A stretch of DNA of 64,000 nucleotides from positions 21,323 through 85,322 of the forward strand of contig JASEJN010000006.1 of the NCBI GenBank assembly GCA_030016385.1, written 5' to 3'. Position numbers and translations under genes: made by a program. The stretch is from Clostridiales bacterium. Lineage in GTDB: Bacteria > Bacillota > Clostridia > Clostridiales > Oxobacteraceae. The stretch's first letter is position 1; each line of letters begins with the position of its first letter. The notes under the pieces are model-generated. The model did not search any database. It saw only the letters and a list, made by a program, of their open reading frames with translations, and had not been told where the DNA came from. This document shows, piece by piece, positions 35,035 to 43,188 of the stretch.

Positions 35035-35685
35035 TTATTCTATTATTTTAATAACTTCGCCTATAATCTTGTCAACAGGCGCCACTATATGCACGACACC
35101 CTTCTCAATAGCGCTTCTTGGCATTCCATATATGGTGCATGTACTTTTATCCTCTGCCATGCAGATGCCGCCTTCCTTATTTATAGCTTCCAATCCTGCC
35201 GTACCATCCGTGCCCATTCCGGTCAGTACAATCCCTATCAATCCATCCTTGTAATTTTCGGCAGCCGATATAAAAAGCTTATCGGCGCAAGGCCTTACGC
35301 CATGTAAGGGAGGCTCCTTGTTCAGATATAAGCGGTTGTTTAAAACTTCCATATGGAAACCGCCGGGGGCGACATATGCATGTCCATCTTTTATTTCATC
35401 GCCATCTTCAGCTTCCTTGACATTCAAGCAGCATATATCATTGAGCCTTTCTGCAAATTCCCGTGTAAACCTTCCGGGCATATGCTGAACTATCAGTACC
35501 GGAAGTTTAAAGCCCTCGGGGATATCTCCCATGATTTTGGCGATGGCCTTGGGTCCCCCTGTTGAAGCAGCAACGCATATCGCCTTTATATTATTTTTAT
35601 GAAAATTTCTTGGTATTTTTTGATCTATATTGTTCTTTACTATTATTGACCTTCCTTTCCTCCTGCGAAATAATAAGCAGCCCAT
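35035..35685 (-). CDS. cheB: CheB methylesterase/deamidase domain protein lacking the receiver domain
   Basis: A 216-residue protein consisting of a ~33-residue N-terminal linker and a complete CheB methylesterase domain. The catalytic triad is visible: Ser in VAASTGGPKAI, His in VQHMPGRFT and Asp in VLTGMGTDG. The ~130-residue receiver domain that normally precedes it, and through which CheA controls it, is absent. The upstream space is filled by a repeat element (35716-35917). Initiation is unclear: ATG at 35685 has AGAGG only one base away, while a strong AGGAGG at 35664-35659 is followed by no ATG/GTG/TTG in frame. It may be a truncated, constitutively active or differently regulated enzyme. 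Confidence 0.85.
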   Translation of the reverse strand: MGCLLFRRRKGRSIIVKNNIDQKIPRNFHKNNIKAICVAASTGGPKAIAKIMGDIPEGFKLPVLIVQHMPGRFTREFAERLNDICCLNVKEAEDGDEIKDGHAYVAPGGFHMEVLNNRLYLNKEPPLHGVRPCADKLFISAAENYKDGLIGIVLTGMGTDGTAGLEAINKEGGICMAEDKSTCTIYGMPRSAIEKGVVHIVAPVDKIIGEVIKIIE

Positions 35686-35715
35686 ACCTCTTTTGCATGC
35701 GATTACCTATATGTG

Positions 35716-35917
35716 GGTGCATACAGACTATTTGAAGAATATTATGGAAAGAGCAATTAGCGGAAAGGCTTTAGAGTCTGTTGACGAAGTTTCAGGATTA
35801 GCAGAATCAATGTTTGAACTTAAGTGAGTTTTGATTCTGCCCTGAACGAGTTTACAGACTCTTAAGACTGTGAGCTTAGCGATTGAAATAATATTCTTCA
35901 AATATAAAAAATGCACC
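35716..35917. mobile_element. Hairpin repeat element, copy 1 (202 bp, MITE-like), between cheD and cheB
   Basis: Outer inverted ends GGTGCAT (35716-35722) and ATGCACC (35911-35917); inner perfect 16 bp inverted repeat ATTTGAAGAATATTAT (35730-35745) and its complement (35888-35903). Inside, GAGTCTGTTGAC pairs with GTTTACAGACTC and GCAGAATCAA (35801-35810) pairs perfectly with TTGATTCTGC (35831-35840). The whole unit therefore can fold into one long hairpin. It is closely related to copy 2 at 50574-50777. It encodes no transposase; short reading frames through it are probably incidental. No clear target duplication was found here. Confidence 0.8.
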
Positions 35918-35926
35918 TCCTCTATC

Positions 35927-36415
35927 CTATATCTCTATGTATCCGGTATTCACTGTTTTTATGAATGTTTTTCCTTCGCCTATGTCCAGAAGCATAGTCC
36001 TCCCCTGGTTTCCTCCGGTATCTTCTCCTTCTATGGGAATCGATAGTCCCTTTAAAGTGTTTTTAACAGATTCGACATTTCTGTTTCCTATATCCATAAT
36101 CAAATTCCTGTCTGAAAAGTTAAACATACTCGCACCGCCGCCTATTTTTGCAACTATATTGGATTTATCAGCACCCATAGACTCCATTTTATTCAATAAA
36201 ATCGGTATCGCAAGATCTGCAAACTTTGCCGGATTCGCAATATTTGAAAACTGTGTGCTGTCCGGAAGCATTATATGCGCTAATCCGCCTATCCTGTATA
36301 TAATATCGAGCAATACAACCCCCACGCAGGAACCAAGGCCAATTGTAATAATCTTTGAAGGTGTATATGCCGCCTTGTAATCTGCAATACCAACTCTAAT
36401 CTCACATATCTCCAT
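35927..36415 (-). CDS. cheD: CheD, receptor glutamine deamidase
   Basis: A 162-residue CheD with the catalytic residues: Cys30 in ITIGLGSCVGVVLLD and His47 in GLAHIMLPDS. It deamidates chemoreceptor glutamines and is bound by CheC in Bacillus-type adaptation. The ATG has GGAGGATTAA upstream. It lies 9 bp from the repeat element that separates it from cheB. Confidence 0.95.
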   Translation of the reverse strand: MEICEIRVGIADYKAAYTPSKIITIGLGSCVGVVLLDIIYRIGGLAHIMLPDSTQFSNIANPAKFADLAIPILLNKMESMGADKSNIVAKIGGGASMFNFSDRNLIMDIGNRNVESVKNTLKGLSIPIEGEDTGGNQGRTMLLDIGEGKTFIKTVNTGYIEI

Positions 36416-36468
36416 TTAATCCTCCAGATTTTGTTTCATCTTCCCCTATGCGAGCATCTCTGCCACAT

Positions 36469-36930
36469 TTAACCGATTAGATTATTTATCTCTTTCTGTT
36501 CATCAAATGTGAGTATTTTGCCAAGATCCAGATAAATGATAACTCTTTTATCGAGTTTTATAACGCCTTTTATATAATCCCTTACTATTCCGGATATTAT
36601 ATCCGGCGGAGGGCATAGCGAACCTTCCTCTATCGTGAATATGCTTTCCACATCATCGATTAGAATTCCCACATTGGCATCTTCACGTTTTACAATGATT
36701 ATCTTCGTGCTATCGATAATATTGGTATTGTCTAACCCGAATCTTTTTTTTAAATCTATCACCGGAATAATCCTATCCTGATATTTAATAACTCCCTTTA
36801 AATAATCCGGTGAATTTGGTATCCTGGTTATCTTTTGAAATTCCAATATTCTGTCAACCTGGTCTATGCCCACTGTGTATTCTTCATTTTCTATCCTAAA
36901 AATCACACCTTTTTCTTCTTCGAGAGTACT
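36469..36930 (-). CDS. cheW: CheW-like coupling protein (copy 2)
   Basis: A protein of about 153 residues with a CheW domain (GIDQVDRILEFQKITRIPNS, YLKGVIKYQDRIIPVIDLKK). The C-terminus is slightly longer than copy 1. GTG at 36930 is chosen 9 nt after AGGAGG; TTG at 36933 is equally possible, and both lie just downstream of the fapA stop region. It may couple a different receptor set or act like the CheW part of CheV, but no receiver domain is attached. Confidence 0.88.
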   Translation of the reverse strand, partial: STLEEEKGVIFRIENEEYTVGIDQVDRILEFQKITRIPNSPDYLKGVIKYQDRIIPVIDLKKRFGLDNTNIIDSTKIIIVKREDANVGILIDDVESIFTIEEGSLCPPPDIISGIVRDYIKGVIKLDKRVIIYLDLGKILTFDEQKEINNLIG

Positions 36931-36952
36931 CACCAATATATACCTCCTGTTT

Positions 36953-38752
36953 CTAAGCCTTGGATTTTTCCACCATAAGCTCACCCTTGTACAGGTAAGC
37001 CCTCACATTTTTAACTGTGGATTCAAATTTATAAACCTGATTCTTAATCTTTATCATGCTGTTTATATTAGCTATTTCACAAGATATTTCCTGTTCTTCA
37101 TCTGTACCGGCAAGTGTAGGTGCCCCTAACGGAGAACCAATTTCATAGATCTTTATCCTTCCGCCTGCTTTTATTTTGCCACCTCTTAATACACTTCCTT
37201 CTCTTTCAAAAATGCAGTTGCCCCTGCAGTCAAGTATTGAATTATAGCACCCTTTCCCCGATACAAAAATGCTTCCGCTGGTCGAAATGGACGAATTCTG
37301 AATATAATTTACATGAACATTCGAAGGCGCATTGACCCTTAAACGAAGCATCCCAATCTGAGTTTCTATTTTTTTTGCAAATTCTCTCACATCATCAAAA
37401 TCAGTAAAAAGAAGCGGACCCTTGCCCATAAAATACTTGATTATCAGAGCTCCGATATTTACCGTATCATCATCTATATATTCTTTATTCTCAAATAGCA
37501 GCTCTTTAAGGTCAGAGATCTTGTCCTTAATCTGCATATATTTGGTATCTGTCAAAAATTTAATCATATCGCCGTCGGTATATGTTTTCGGTACTTTTCC
37601 GGTATTCTTGAGTGCAACGGCTACTAAAAGTATATCATCGATGAGTTTTTTTATCTCTTTGAAATAGTCTATGATGTTGAGTCTTAAAAAATCAGCCTGT
37701 CCGGCCATGATATGGCTGCCTATAGCATTTTTATACACCGTTACATCGCTTCCTGCGATTATCTCTCCGTCCGTCACGTTTCCGTATACAATTACCTTGT
37801 TCCCTGATTTTACCTTCATCCCATCGTTTATATTGCCCCTTATAACTACATCACCTATAAATTCAATATTTCCTGTTGAGAGGTTTACATCGCCATTTAC
37901 CGCATACAACTCGTGTACGCTTAATATATTGCCCTTAATCTCCGGGCGCCCTTGGATTTTGGCATAAGCTTTTCTTCTATCATCTGAAATCTCAACATTT
38001 TTTCCTGCAAGCATTTCTATTCTTTTTATTTTTCTAGGGAGCAGCCTTTTCCCGCTTACATCTATTCCAGAAGTACCGCCTTTCCCTGGGATCTTTTCCG
38101 CGATCAATTGGCCTGCTGCTACGGATTCAATTTTGCCTATGCTGTAAAAGTCCACACGGTCATTAACCTTCATAAAATGCCTGTCCTTCCGGAATTTCAA
38201 CTTTATTACATCATTACTGCCTTCGACAGTATGTATCCCTTCGGCTATCAATACCGAAGTATCGCAACCTTTTTTTACTATATCATCGAGCACATCATTT
38301 TTTATACCATAAATAACTTGATTTAATTTTAACGCCTCTATAACCTCATCCTTCGTATAATGCCGGCAGTCTATTTTTTTGACCGGTATTCCATTTATTA
38401 TAAGCTCCGTTACAGGCGCATGATTTTCTAATTTATATTCATATCCATCGTTGTAAATGATGCTTATATATGCGGACATGCAATCTTCTGAAACCGTTAC
38501 GTTTATTGCCCTCTCTGGCTTGCTGTCTTTAAGCTCTAATTTTATTTTTGCAGAGCTATCCACCAATACCCTGCTCTTTATTTCTCTATCGTTTATGAAT
38601 AACTTTATACCCTCTCCGGGCAAAATGCATGCCATTTTGCCTCCCATTTCCGGATCTTTTACTATTACTTTTCCATCACTGATTTCAGCTGTCCCCTGAA
38701 CCGGCACATTGGAATCGCTTTTAGTATCCAAAGATGAAGCTAAATGTGCCAT
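36953..38752 (-). CDS. fapA: FapA/DUF342-family polymer-forming protein
   Basis: A 599-residue protein of the FapA (DUF342) family. After a ~130-residue N-terminal part it has the family's core with repeated short beta strands: NGDVNLSTGNIEFIGDVVIR, GNINDGMKVKSGNKVIVYGN and VTDGEIIAGSDVTVYKNAIG, reminiscent of a right-handed beta-helix. A coiled segment (~380-480) follows, then a second beta region. FapA homologues often sit in flagellar/chemotaxis clusters and some have been linked to polar localisation. It is the first gene of the chemotaxis operon; the ATG has GAGGTGATGGT upstream. Immediate role unknown. Confidence 0.85.
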   Translation of the reverse strand: MAHLASSLDTKSDSNVPVQGTAEISDGKVIVKDPEMGGKMACILPGEGIKLFINDREIKSRVLVDSSAKIKLELKDSKPERAINVTVSEDCMSAYISIIYNDGYEYKLENHAPVTELIINGIPVKKIDCRHYTKDEVIEALKLNQVIYGIKNDVLDDIVKKGCDTSVLIAEGIHTVEGSNDVIKLKFRKDRHFMKVNDRVDFYSIGKIESVAAGQLIAEKIPGKGGTSGIDVSGKRLLPRKIKRIEMLAGKNVEISDDRRKAYAKIQGRPEIKGNILSVHELYAVNGDVNLSTGNIEFIGDVVIRGNINDGMKVKSGNKVIVYGNVTDGEIIAGSDVTVYKNAIGSHIMAGQADFLRLNIIDYFKEIKKLIDDILLVAVALKNTGKVPKTYTDGDMIKFLTDTKYMQIKDKISDLKELLFENKEYIDDDTVNIGALIIKYFMGKGPLLFTDFDDVREFAKKIETQIGMLRLRVNAPSNVHVNYIQNSSISTSGSIFVSGKGCYNSILDCRGNCIFEREGSVLRGGKIKAGGRIKIYEIGSPLGAPTLAGTDEEQEISCEIANINSMIKIKNQVYKFESTVKNVRAYLYKGELMVEKSKA

Positions 38753-38905
38753 ACCATCACCTCATAAAATATTATTTATTATTTTTAATCAAGAAATTCT
38801 CTACGAACGGCAAAAATCCTTCATGAAATTCGTGAATTATAAAGAAATATGGCAATAATTGTAGAATAATGATAAGATTCAATCGCTGATATGCACTGTG
38901 ATGTT

Positions 38906-39913
38906 TTATTTTTTTAAACTTCGCCCTCTGCCACAGCTTATTATGTTCGCCTTCAATTTATCGAGATTCAATGATCTGTCACCTGATCTTATCCGCCTTA
39001 TATATATACTTTTTGAGCCTTCACTGTTGTACCCGGATACGGTTGTGACGAAATATTTAAAGCCGACACCTTGAGCGATTTCTACCAACCTCTGATTGTA
39101 ATGCCCAAATGGAAAACAAAGTATATCCGAAGTATTGCCGGTAAAACTTTTTATAAGCGATATCGACCTTGACAAATCCCCTGATACTCTCTTTCTATAT
39201 GTGCCTTCGCTTTCCAGTCTATTCCCGTCGTATATTTGATATGCAAGGGCACCACGTTCCTTGCCTTCTTTTGTTTTTATATAGTAATGGCCACCATCGC
39301 TGTGAGACTGTATGTCTATAAGGCCGCTTTTATACATTTCTCTTATTTCATTTGAACTTAATATACTAAGTTCATCAGTTGAATGGGAATATTTATCGAC
39401 CCATGAAGTTATGACAAAAGACGCCGCAGGAAAATTATACTTTTTAAGCAGCGGATATGCATACTTGTAAAAGCTCTCATACCCGTCATCAAAAGTTATA
39501 ACAACGGCATTCGGAGGCATTTTGTCCTTTCCGCCCATGGAATTTATTAAATCCCTCAATGAGATGACATTAAAATAGTTATTCTTAAGCATTTTCAAAT
39601 CCGCTTCAAACCTTTCCGGTCTTATAGTAATACCGCTGAATGGCTTTAAACTTATGTGATGATATGTAAGCACTACCGCCCTCTTAGTATAATATATCTT
39701 ATCTGCAGGCATGTGAAACTTGGATGAATCTATGAAACTTTTCGGAGGCTCCATAGCAACAGGTTTTCTCTCTATGCTATCATTATTCTGCACCTGTCCA
39801 CCTGTACTTCCGCGCATGCCCTCTTCTATCTTTTGAGGCTTGACTTTCGTGCATGATACAAATCCTGCAAAAAGCACCATGATCAAAAAAAATACGGCTA
39901 TTTTTTTCAACAT
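38906..39913 (-). CDS. Polysaccharide deacetylase (NodB/CE4 family) lipoprotein
   Basis: A 335-residue protein. The start has a signal peptide ending in GFVSC, a plausible lipobox with Cys21. The NodB/CE4 domain begins AVVLTYHHIS and includes the metal-binding motifs TFDDGYESF and HSDGGH, followed by DILCFPFGHYNQ. It would remove acetyl groups from a cell-wall or secreted polysaccharide at the outer face of the membrane. ATG at 39913 with GGAG 7 nt upstream is chosen because a longer open frame would run into the alpha-mannosidase gene and bury the signal peptide. Confidence 0.88.
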   Translation of the reverse strand: MLKKIAVFFLIMVLFAGFVSCTKVKPQKIEEGMRGSTGGQVQNNDSIERKPVAMEPPKSFIDSSKFHMPADKIYYTKRAVVLTYHHISLKPFSGITIRPERFEADLKMLKNNYFNVISLRDLINSMGGKDKMPPNAVVITFDDGYESFYKYAYPLLKKYNFPAASFVITSWVDKYSHSTDELSILSSNEIREMYKSGLIDIQSHSDGGHYYIKTKEGKERGALAYQIYDGNRLESEGTYRKRVSGDLSRSISLIKSFTGNTSDILCFPFGHYNQRLVEIAQGVGFKYFVTTVSGYNSEGSKSIYIRRIRSGDRSLNLDKLKANIISCGRGRSLKK

Positions 39914-40007
39914 ATGTCCACTCCAATTCAAAAGCATATTAATTACACGAGTCCGTTGCCTAAACGATATATTTGCTTTTAATGTACCTGCGTCAAAATC
40001 TACGCCA

Positions 40008-43000
40008 TCAAAGCAACAGTCGGAAGGTCTCAATTTTATACGGCCTGATATTGTAAGTAAACGATCTGCAATTACACGGTATCTCAAACTCGGCCTCTTC
40101 GATCATATTGCATTTCATAACTGACTTTACAGGAAGGCCGGTTTGTACTTTTACGCAGCAGTTCTTTCCATACTTCTCCAGGAGTCTTACAATGATCCCG
40201 TTTCCGTCTTCCGCCGGTTTCACAGCTTCTATAAACACATTGTCGCAGTCAACGCTCAGTATATTTCCAAAATCCGCACCTGATTTTACTTTTTTATCTT
40301 TCAAAATACTCAAGGGAGTATTGAGCTGATACCCCTGTTTGGCAGTTCCGCCTTCCTGCCAGCTTCCCAAATGAGGCAGTATGGAGTATACAAAGCGATG
40401 TCTTCCCCGGTCGGCCTTAGGGTTTGGATTTATAGGCGATTTCAGCAGAGAAAGCCTCATAACATTTCCTTTAATATCATAACCATATTTGCTGTCATTT
40501 AGCAGACTAACGCCATAGCCATATTCCGAAAGGTCGGCCCACATATGGGCAGGAACTTCAAATTTTGCTTGCTCCCAACCTGTGTTGTCATGAGTAGCCC
40601 GTTTAATGGTCCCATAAGCAATATCATAAGTGGCCTCCCTCGTGACTATGTCCACGGGGAATGCAACCTTTAAAAGCTTCCTATCCTCCTGCCAGTCTAC
40701 TTCCGTTTCAAAATTGATTCTCGGCATGTTATCATAAAGAACAATATCCTGATTTATTAATGACTTATTCCACTTTTTTGTTATTCTTATTCTTTTTATT
40801 ACAGGGCCATCCTCTAGAATCCGCATGTCCTGCACTTCAAAATTTTCATACCATTTATTGCTGCTAAATTCGTCGATCTCCCATGCATCATACTGCTGCG
40901 GCTCATCGACAAATATCTGAAAAACATTTGCCTCCTTACTGGAAGGTACTATTTCCCTTCCGTTCCTTTTATCAAATATGCTTGTTATATTGCCTTCTTT
41001 ATTAAATTCTATGCGAAAATATTTATTGCTTACTTTATTGCTTTGCTTAATACATCCCGACCTGAAAATACCAGCGGAAGGCATGTCTTCCTTTTCAGTG
41101 ACAATCTTATAAACCTTATATCCCATTGACGGCAATTCCACAGGAAATGCCAACTTTGAGCCATTCTTTTCCGTTATCTGGCAGGGTATCTTTGACCCAT
41201 TCTCATCAAAAACATTATATCGATTGTTTTTATAAATATTATCCAGTTTGATTTCAGCTACATCATTTCTTTCCCAGCCCAACGTATTCCATACCATGAT
41301 GAATGTTTCCATATCTTGATGTTTGCAATCTTCAAAAATAGATTCAGACGCCGATTCCTTAAGCTTTTTAGCTTCAAAAAGCACTTCATTGTATGAATCA
41401 ACCGCGTTATAGAATGTTTCTGCAATCGTCGATCCGGACAATATGTCATGGAATTGATTCGTTAAGACTTTCTTCCAGATCTCTTTAAGCTTGGTATAGT
41501 AAGAACCGTGTTCCATTGAAGATATAGATAAAAAGAACTCCGTATCCCTTAAAGTCCTTTCACACAACCTGTTTAATTTCTTAAGCTCCGCATGAGTAGT
41601 ATAAACTCCACGATGGGCCTCAAGATAAAGCTCATCATCCCATACTGGCAGATGTTCACAGGATCCGGAAAGTTTATTCAGAAGCTCTGATGCAAAGGAC
41701 GTCTTGAAATTTGCCGTTTTATTCAATCGGTTCAACCTCTTAATAGTTTCGAGCATTTCCAGTGTTACACCTCCGCCTCCGTCACCGAACCCATAAAGAA
41801 GAGGATAATCACTGCGGTTACCGTCACCATCAAAAGTCTCATATTTTTTACGGATATCGCTTCCGGATACTGCCCCGTTGTAGTCTCCCGTAAAAAGTGC
41901 AAGCACTTCGCTTCCATCGGCGCTTTTCCATCGGAACAAATCATAAGGGAATTTATTTATCCTATTCCACTGTATCTTCTGTGTGACAAAATAATCGATA
42001 CCGCAGCCCTTCATTATCTGCGGAAGTATATATGAGAACCCAAAAGTATCGGGAAGCCATAAAATCCTGGAGTCCTTTCCAAATTCATTTTTGAAAAATT
42101 CCTTTCCCACAAGTATCTGGCGGATAAAGGATTCTCCTGATATGAGGTTGCAATCCGGCTCAACCCACATGGCACCTTCGGCCTCCAACTGGCCCATCTT
42201 TACCCTTTCCTTGATACCCTCATAAATTTCAGGAAAATACGTCTTTGCATACTCATATAGCTGCGGCTGGCTTTGTGTAAACTTATAATAACCGTATTGA
42301 TCCATCAACCTTAAGGCAGTTGAAAATGTTCTGGCGGATTTTCGTATCGTTTCTTTTACCGGCCACAAATAGCCGATATCGAGATGGGAATGACCTATCA
42401 AGTGAATCGTGGAGTCGGATAATTTATTATGAATTTCCCCAATTTCATTATAAAGTATAGACTTTGCCTTAGGTAAACTGTTTATGACTCCTTCTCTCCC
42501 GGAGACAAAATCGATAGCCATAACGCTGTCCTTAAGTCCCAAATAATACCTGTTTTTCATCTCCCCGTCAGGAAGATTCTTATAAAATTCCTTGGCCGTG
42601 GCAAGATCAAAATAATAATCCCATACGGATTTGTTGACTGCAACTATTTTGGCGGTCTCGAATCGATGGTCCTTGTATTTGGCATTCGCCCAATAGCGGT
42701 ACTGAAATTCATAAGACTGCCTGTCGACGGCCGCTTCGATAAGTATATCGACTGTGCCGGCACTTTTCAGATCATCCTCAAGCTTCACCATATTCCTGTT
42801 CCTGTCAAGTCCATGGTAAGGTCTGCCGTTTAGATAGAGAAGGGCTTCTCCTCCAATCTTTAGATTTAAATACAGATCCCTTCCCTTAAGTTTATCAGGT
42901 ATATTCACCACAGTAGAAAAAAAAGCTGTAATTTCAGGATTTACCGTCCACTTTTCCCCGGGCGATATATCCTTCCATTCCTCCAAATATTCATATTCCC

Positions 43001-43133
43001 CTGGTTTGATATACCTGGAATATCTTCTTTTCCAACCGTCGACTTCCATCTCAGCATCAGAAACCAATGGCAATAATTTTCCCAAAATAGCTTCAAACAA
43101 TAGATAATCTGTTTTATGATACTTTAGATCCAT
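40008..43133 (-). CDS. GH38-family alpha-mannosidase
   Basis: A 1041-residue cytoplasmic protein of family GH38. The N-terminal catalytic region includes IHLIGHSHLDIGYLWPVKET (zinc-binding HSHLD) and the nucleophile motif RILWLPDTFGFSYILPQIMK, then QKIQWNRINKFPYDLFRWKS. The C-terminal part is the beta-rich mannosidase domain. It hydrolyses alpha-linked mannosides; the exact linkage is not evident. No signal peptide. It lies downstream of the GH31 gene, so both probably serve one carbohydrate breakdown pathway. A small hairpin lies in the 55 bp gap. Confidence 0.92.
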   Translation of the reverse strand: MDLKYHKTDYLLFEAILGKLLPLVSDAEMEVDGWKRRYSRYIKPGEYEYLEEWKDISPGEKWTVNPEITAFFSTVVNIPDKLKGRDLYLNLKIGGEALLYLNGRPYHGLDRNRNMVKLEDDLKSAGTVDILIEAAVDRQSYEFQYRYWANAKYKDHRFETAKIVAVNKSVWDYYFDLATAKEFYKNLPDGEMKNRYYLGLKDSVMAIDFVSGREGVINSLPKAKSILYNEIGEIHNKLSDSTIHLIGHSHLDIGYLWPVKETIRKSARTFSTALRLMDQYGYYKFTQSQPQLYEYAKTYFPEIYEGIKERVKMGQLEAEGAMWVEPDCNLISGESFIRQILVGKEFFKNEFGKDSRILWLPDTFGFSYILPQIMKGCGIDYFVTQKIQWNRINKFPYDLFRWKSADGSEVLALFTGDYNGAVSGSDIRKKYETFDGDGNRSDYPLLYGFGDGGGGVTLEMLETIKRLNRLNKTANFKTSFASELLNKLSGSCEHLPVWDDELYLEAHRGVYTTHAELKKLNRLCERTLRDTEFFLSISSMEHGSYYTKLKEIWKKVLTNQFHDILSGSTIAETFYNAVDSYNEVLFEAKKLKESASESIFEDCKHQDMETFIMVWNTLGWERNDVAEIKLDNIYKNNRYNVFDENGSKIPCQITEKNGSKLAFPVELPSMGYKVYKIVTEKEDMPSAGIFRSGCIKQSNKVSNKYFRIEFNKEGNITSIFDKRNGREIVPSSKEANVFQIFVDEPQQYDAWEIDEFSSNKWYENFEVQDMRILEDGPVIKRIRITKKWNKSLINQDIVLYDNMPRINFETEVDWQEDRKLLKVAFPVDIVTREATYDIAYGTIKRATHDNTGWEQAKFEVPAHMWADLSEYGYGVSLLNDSKYGYDIKGNVMRLSLLKSPINPNPKADRGRHRFVYSILPHLGSWQEGGTAKQGYQLNTPLSILKDKKVKSGADFGNILSVDCDNVFIEAVKPAEDGNGIIVRLLEKYGKNCCVKVQTGLPVKSVMKCNMIEEAEFEIPCNCRSFTYNIRPYKIETFRLLL

Positions 43134-43188
43134 CCTACGTCACCCCATACAATTTATTTACAATAGCGTTTCTCTATAGCCGTAACGG

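Noticed and set aside
35630..35827. A 65-codon plus-strand frame and a 62-codon minus-strand frame through the element at 35716-35917
   Set aside because: Both run through the repeat; copy 2 has stop codons in the corresponding frames, so they are treated as repeat artefacts.
35716..35917. Complete insertion sequence
   Set aside because: About 200 bp without any transposase frame; only a non-autonomous element is supportable.
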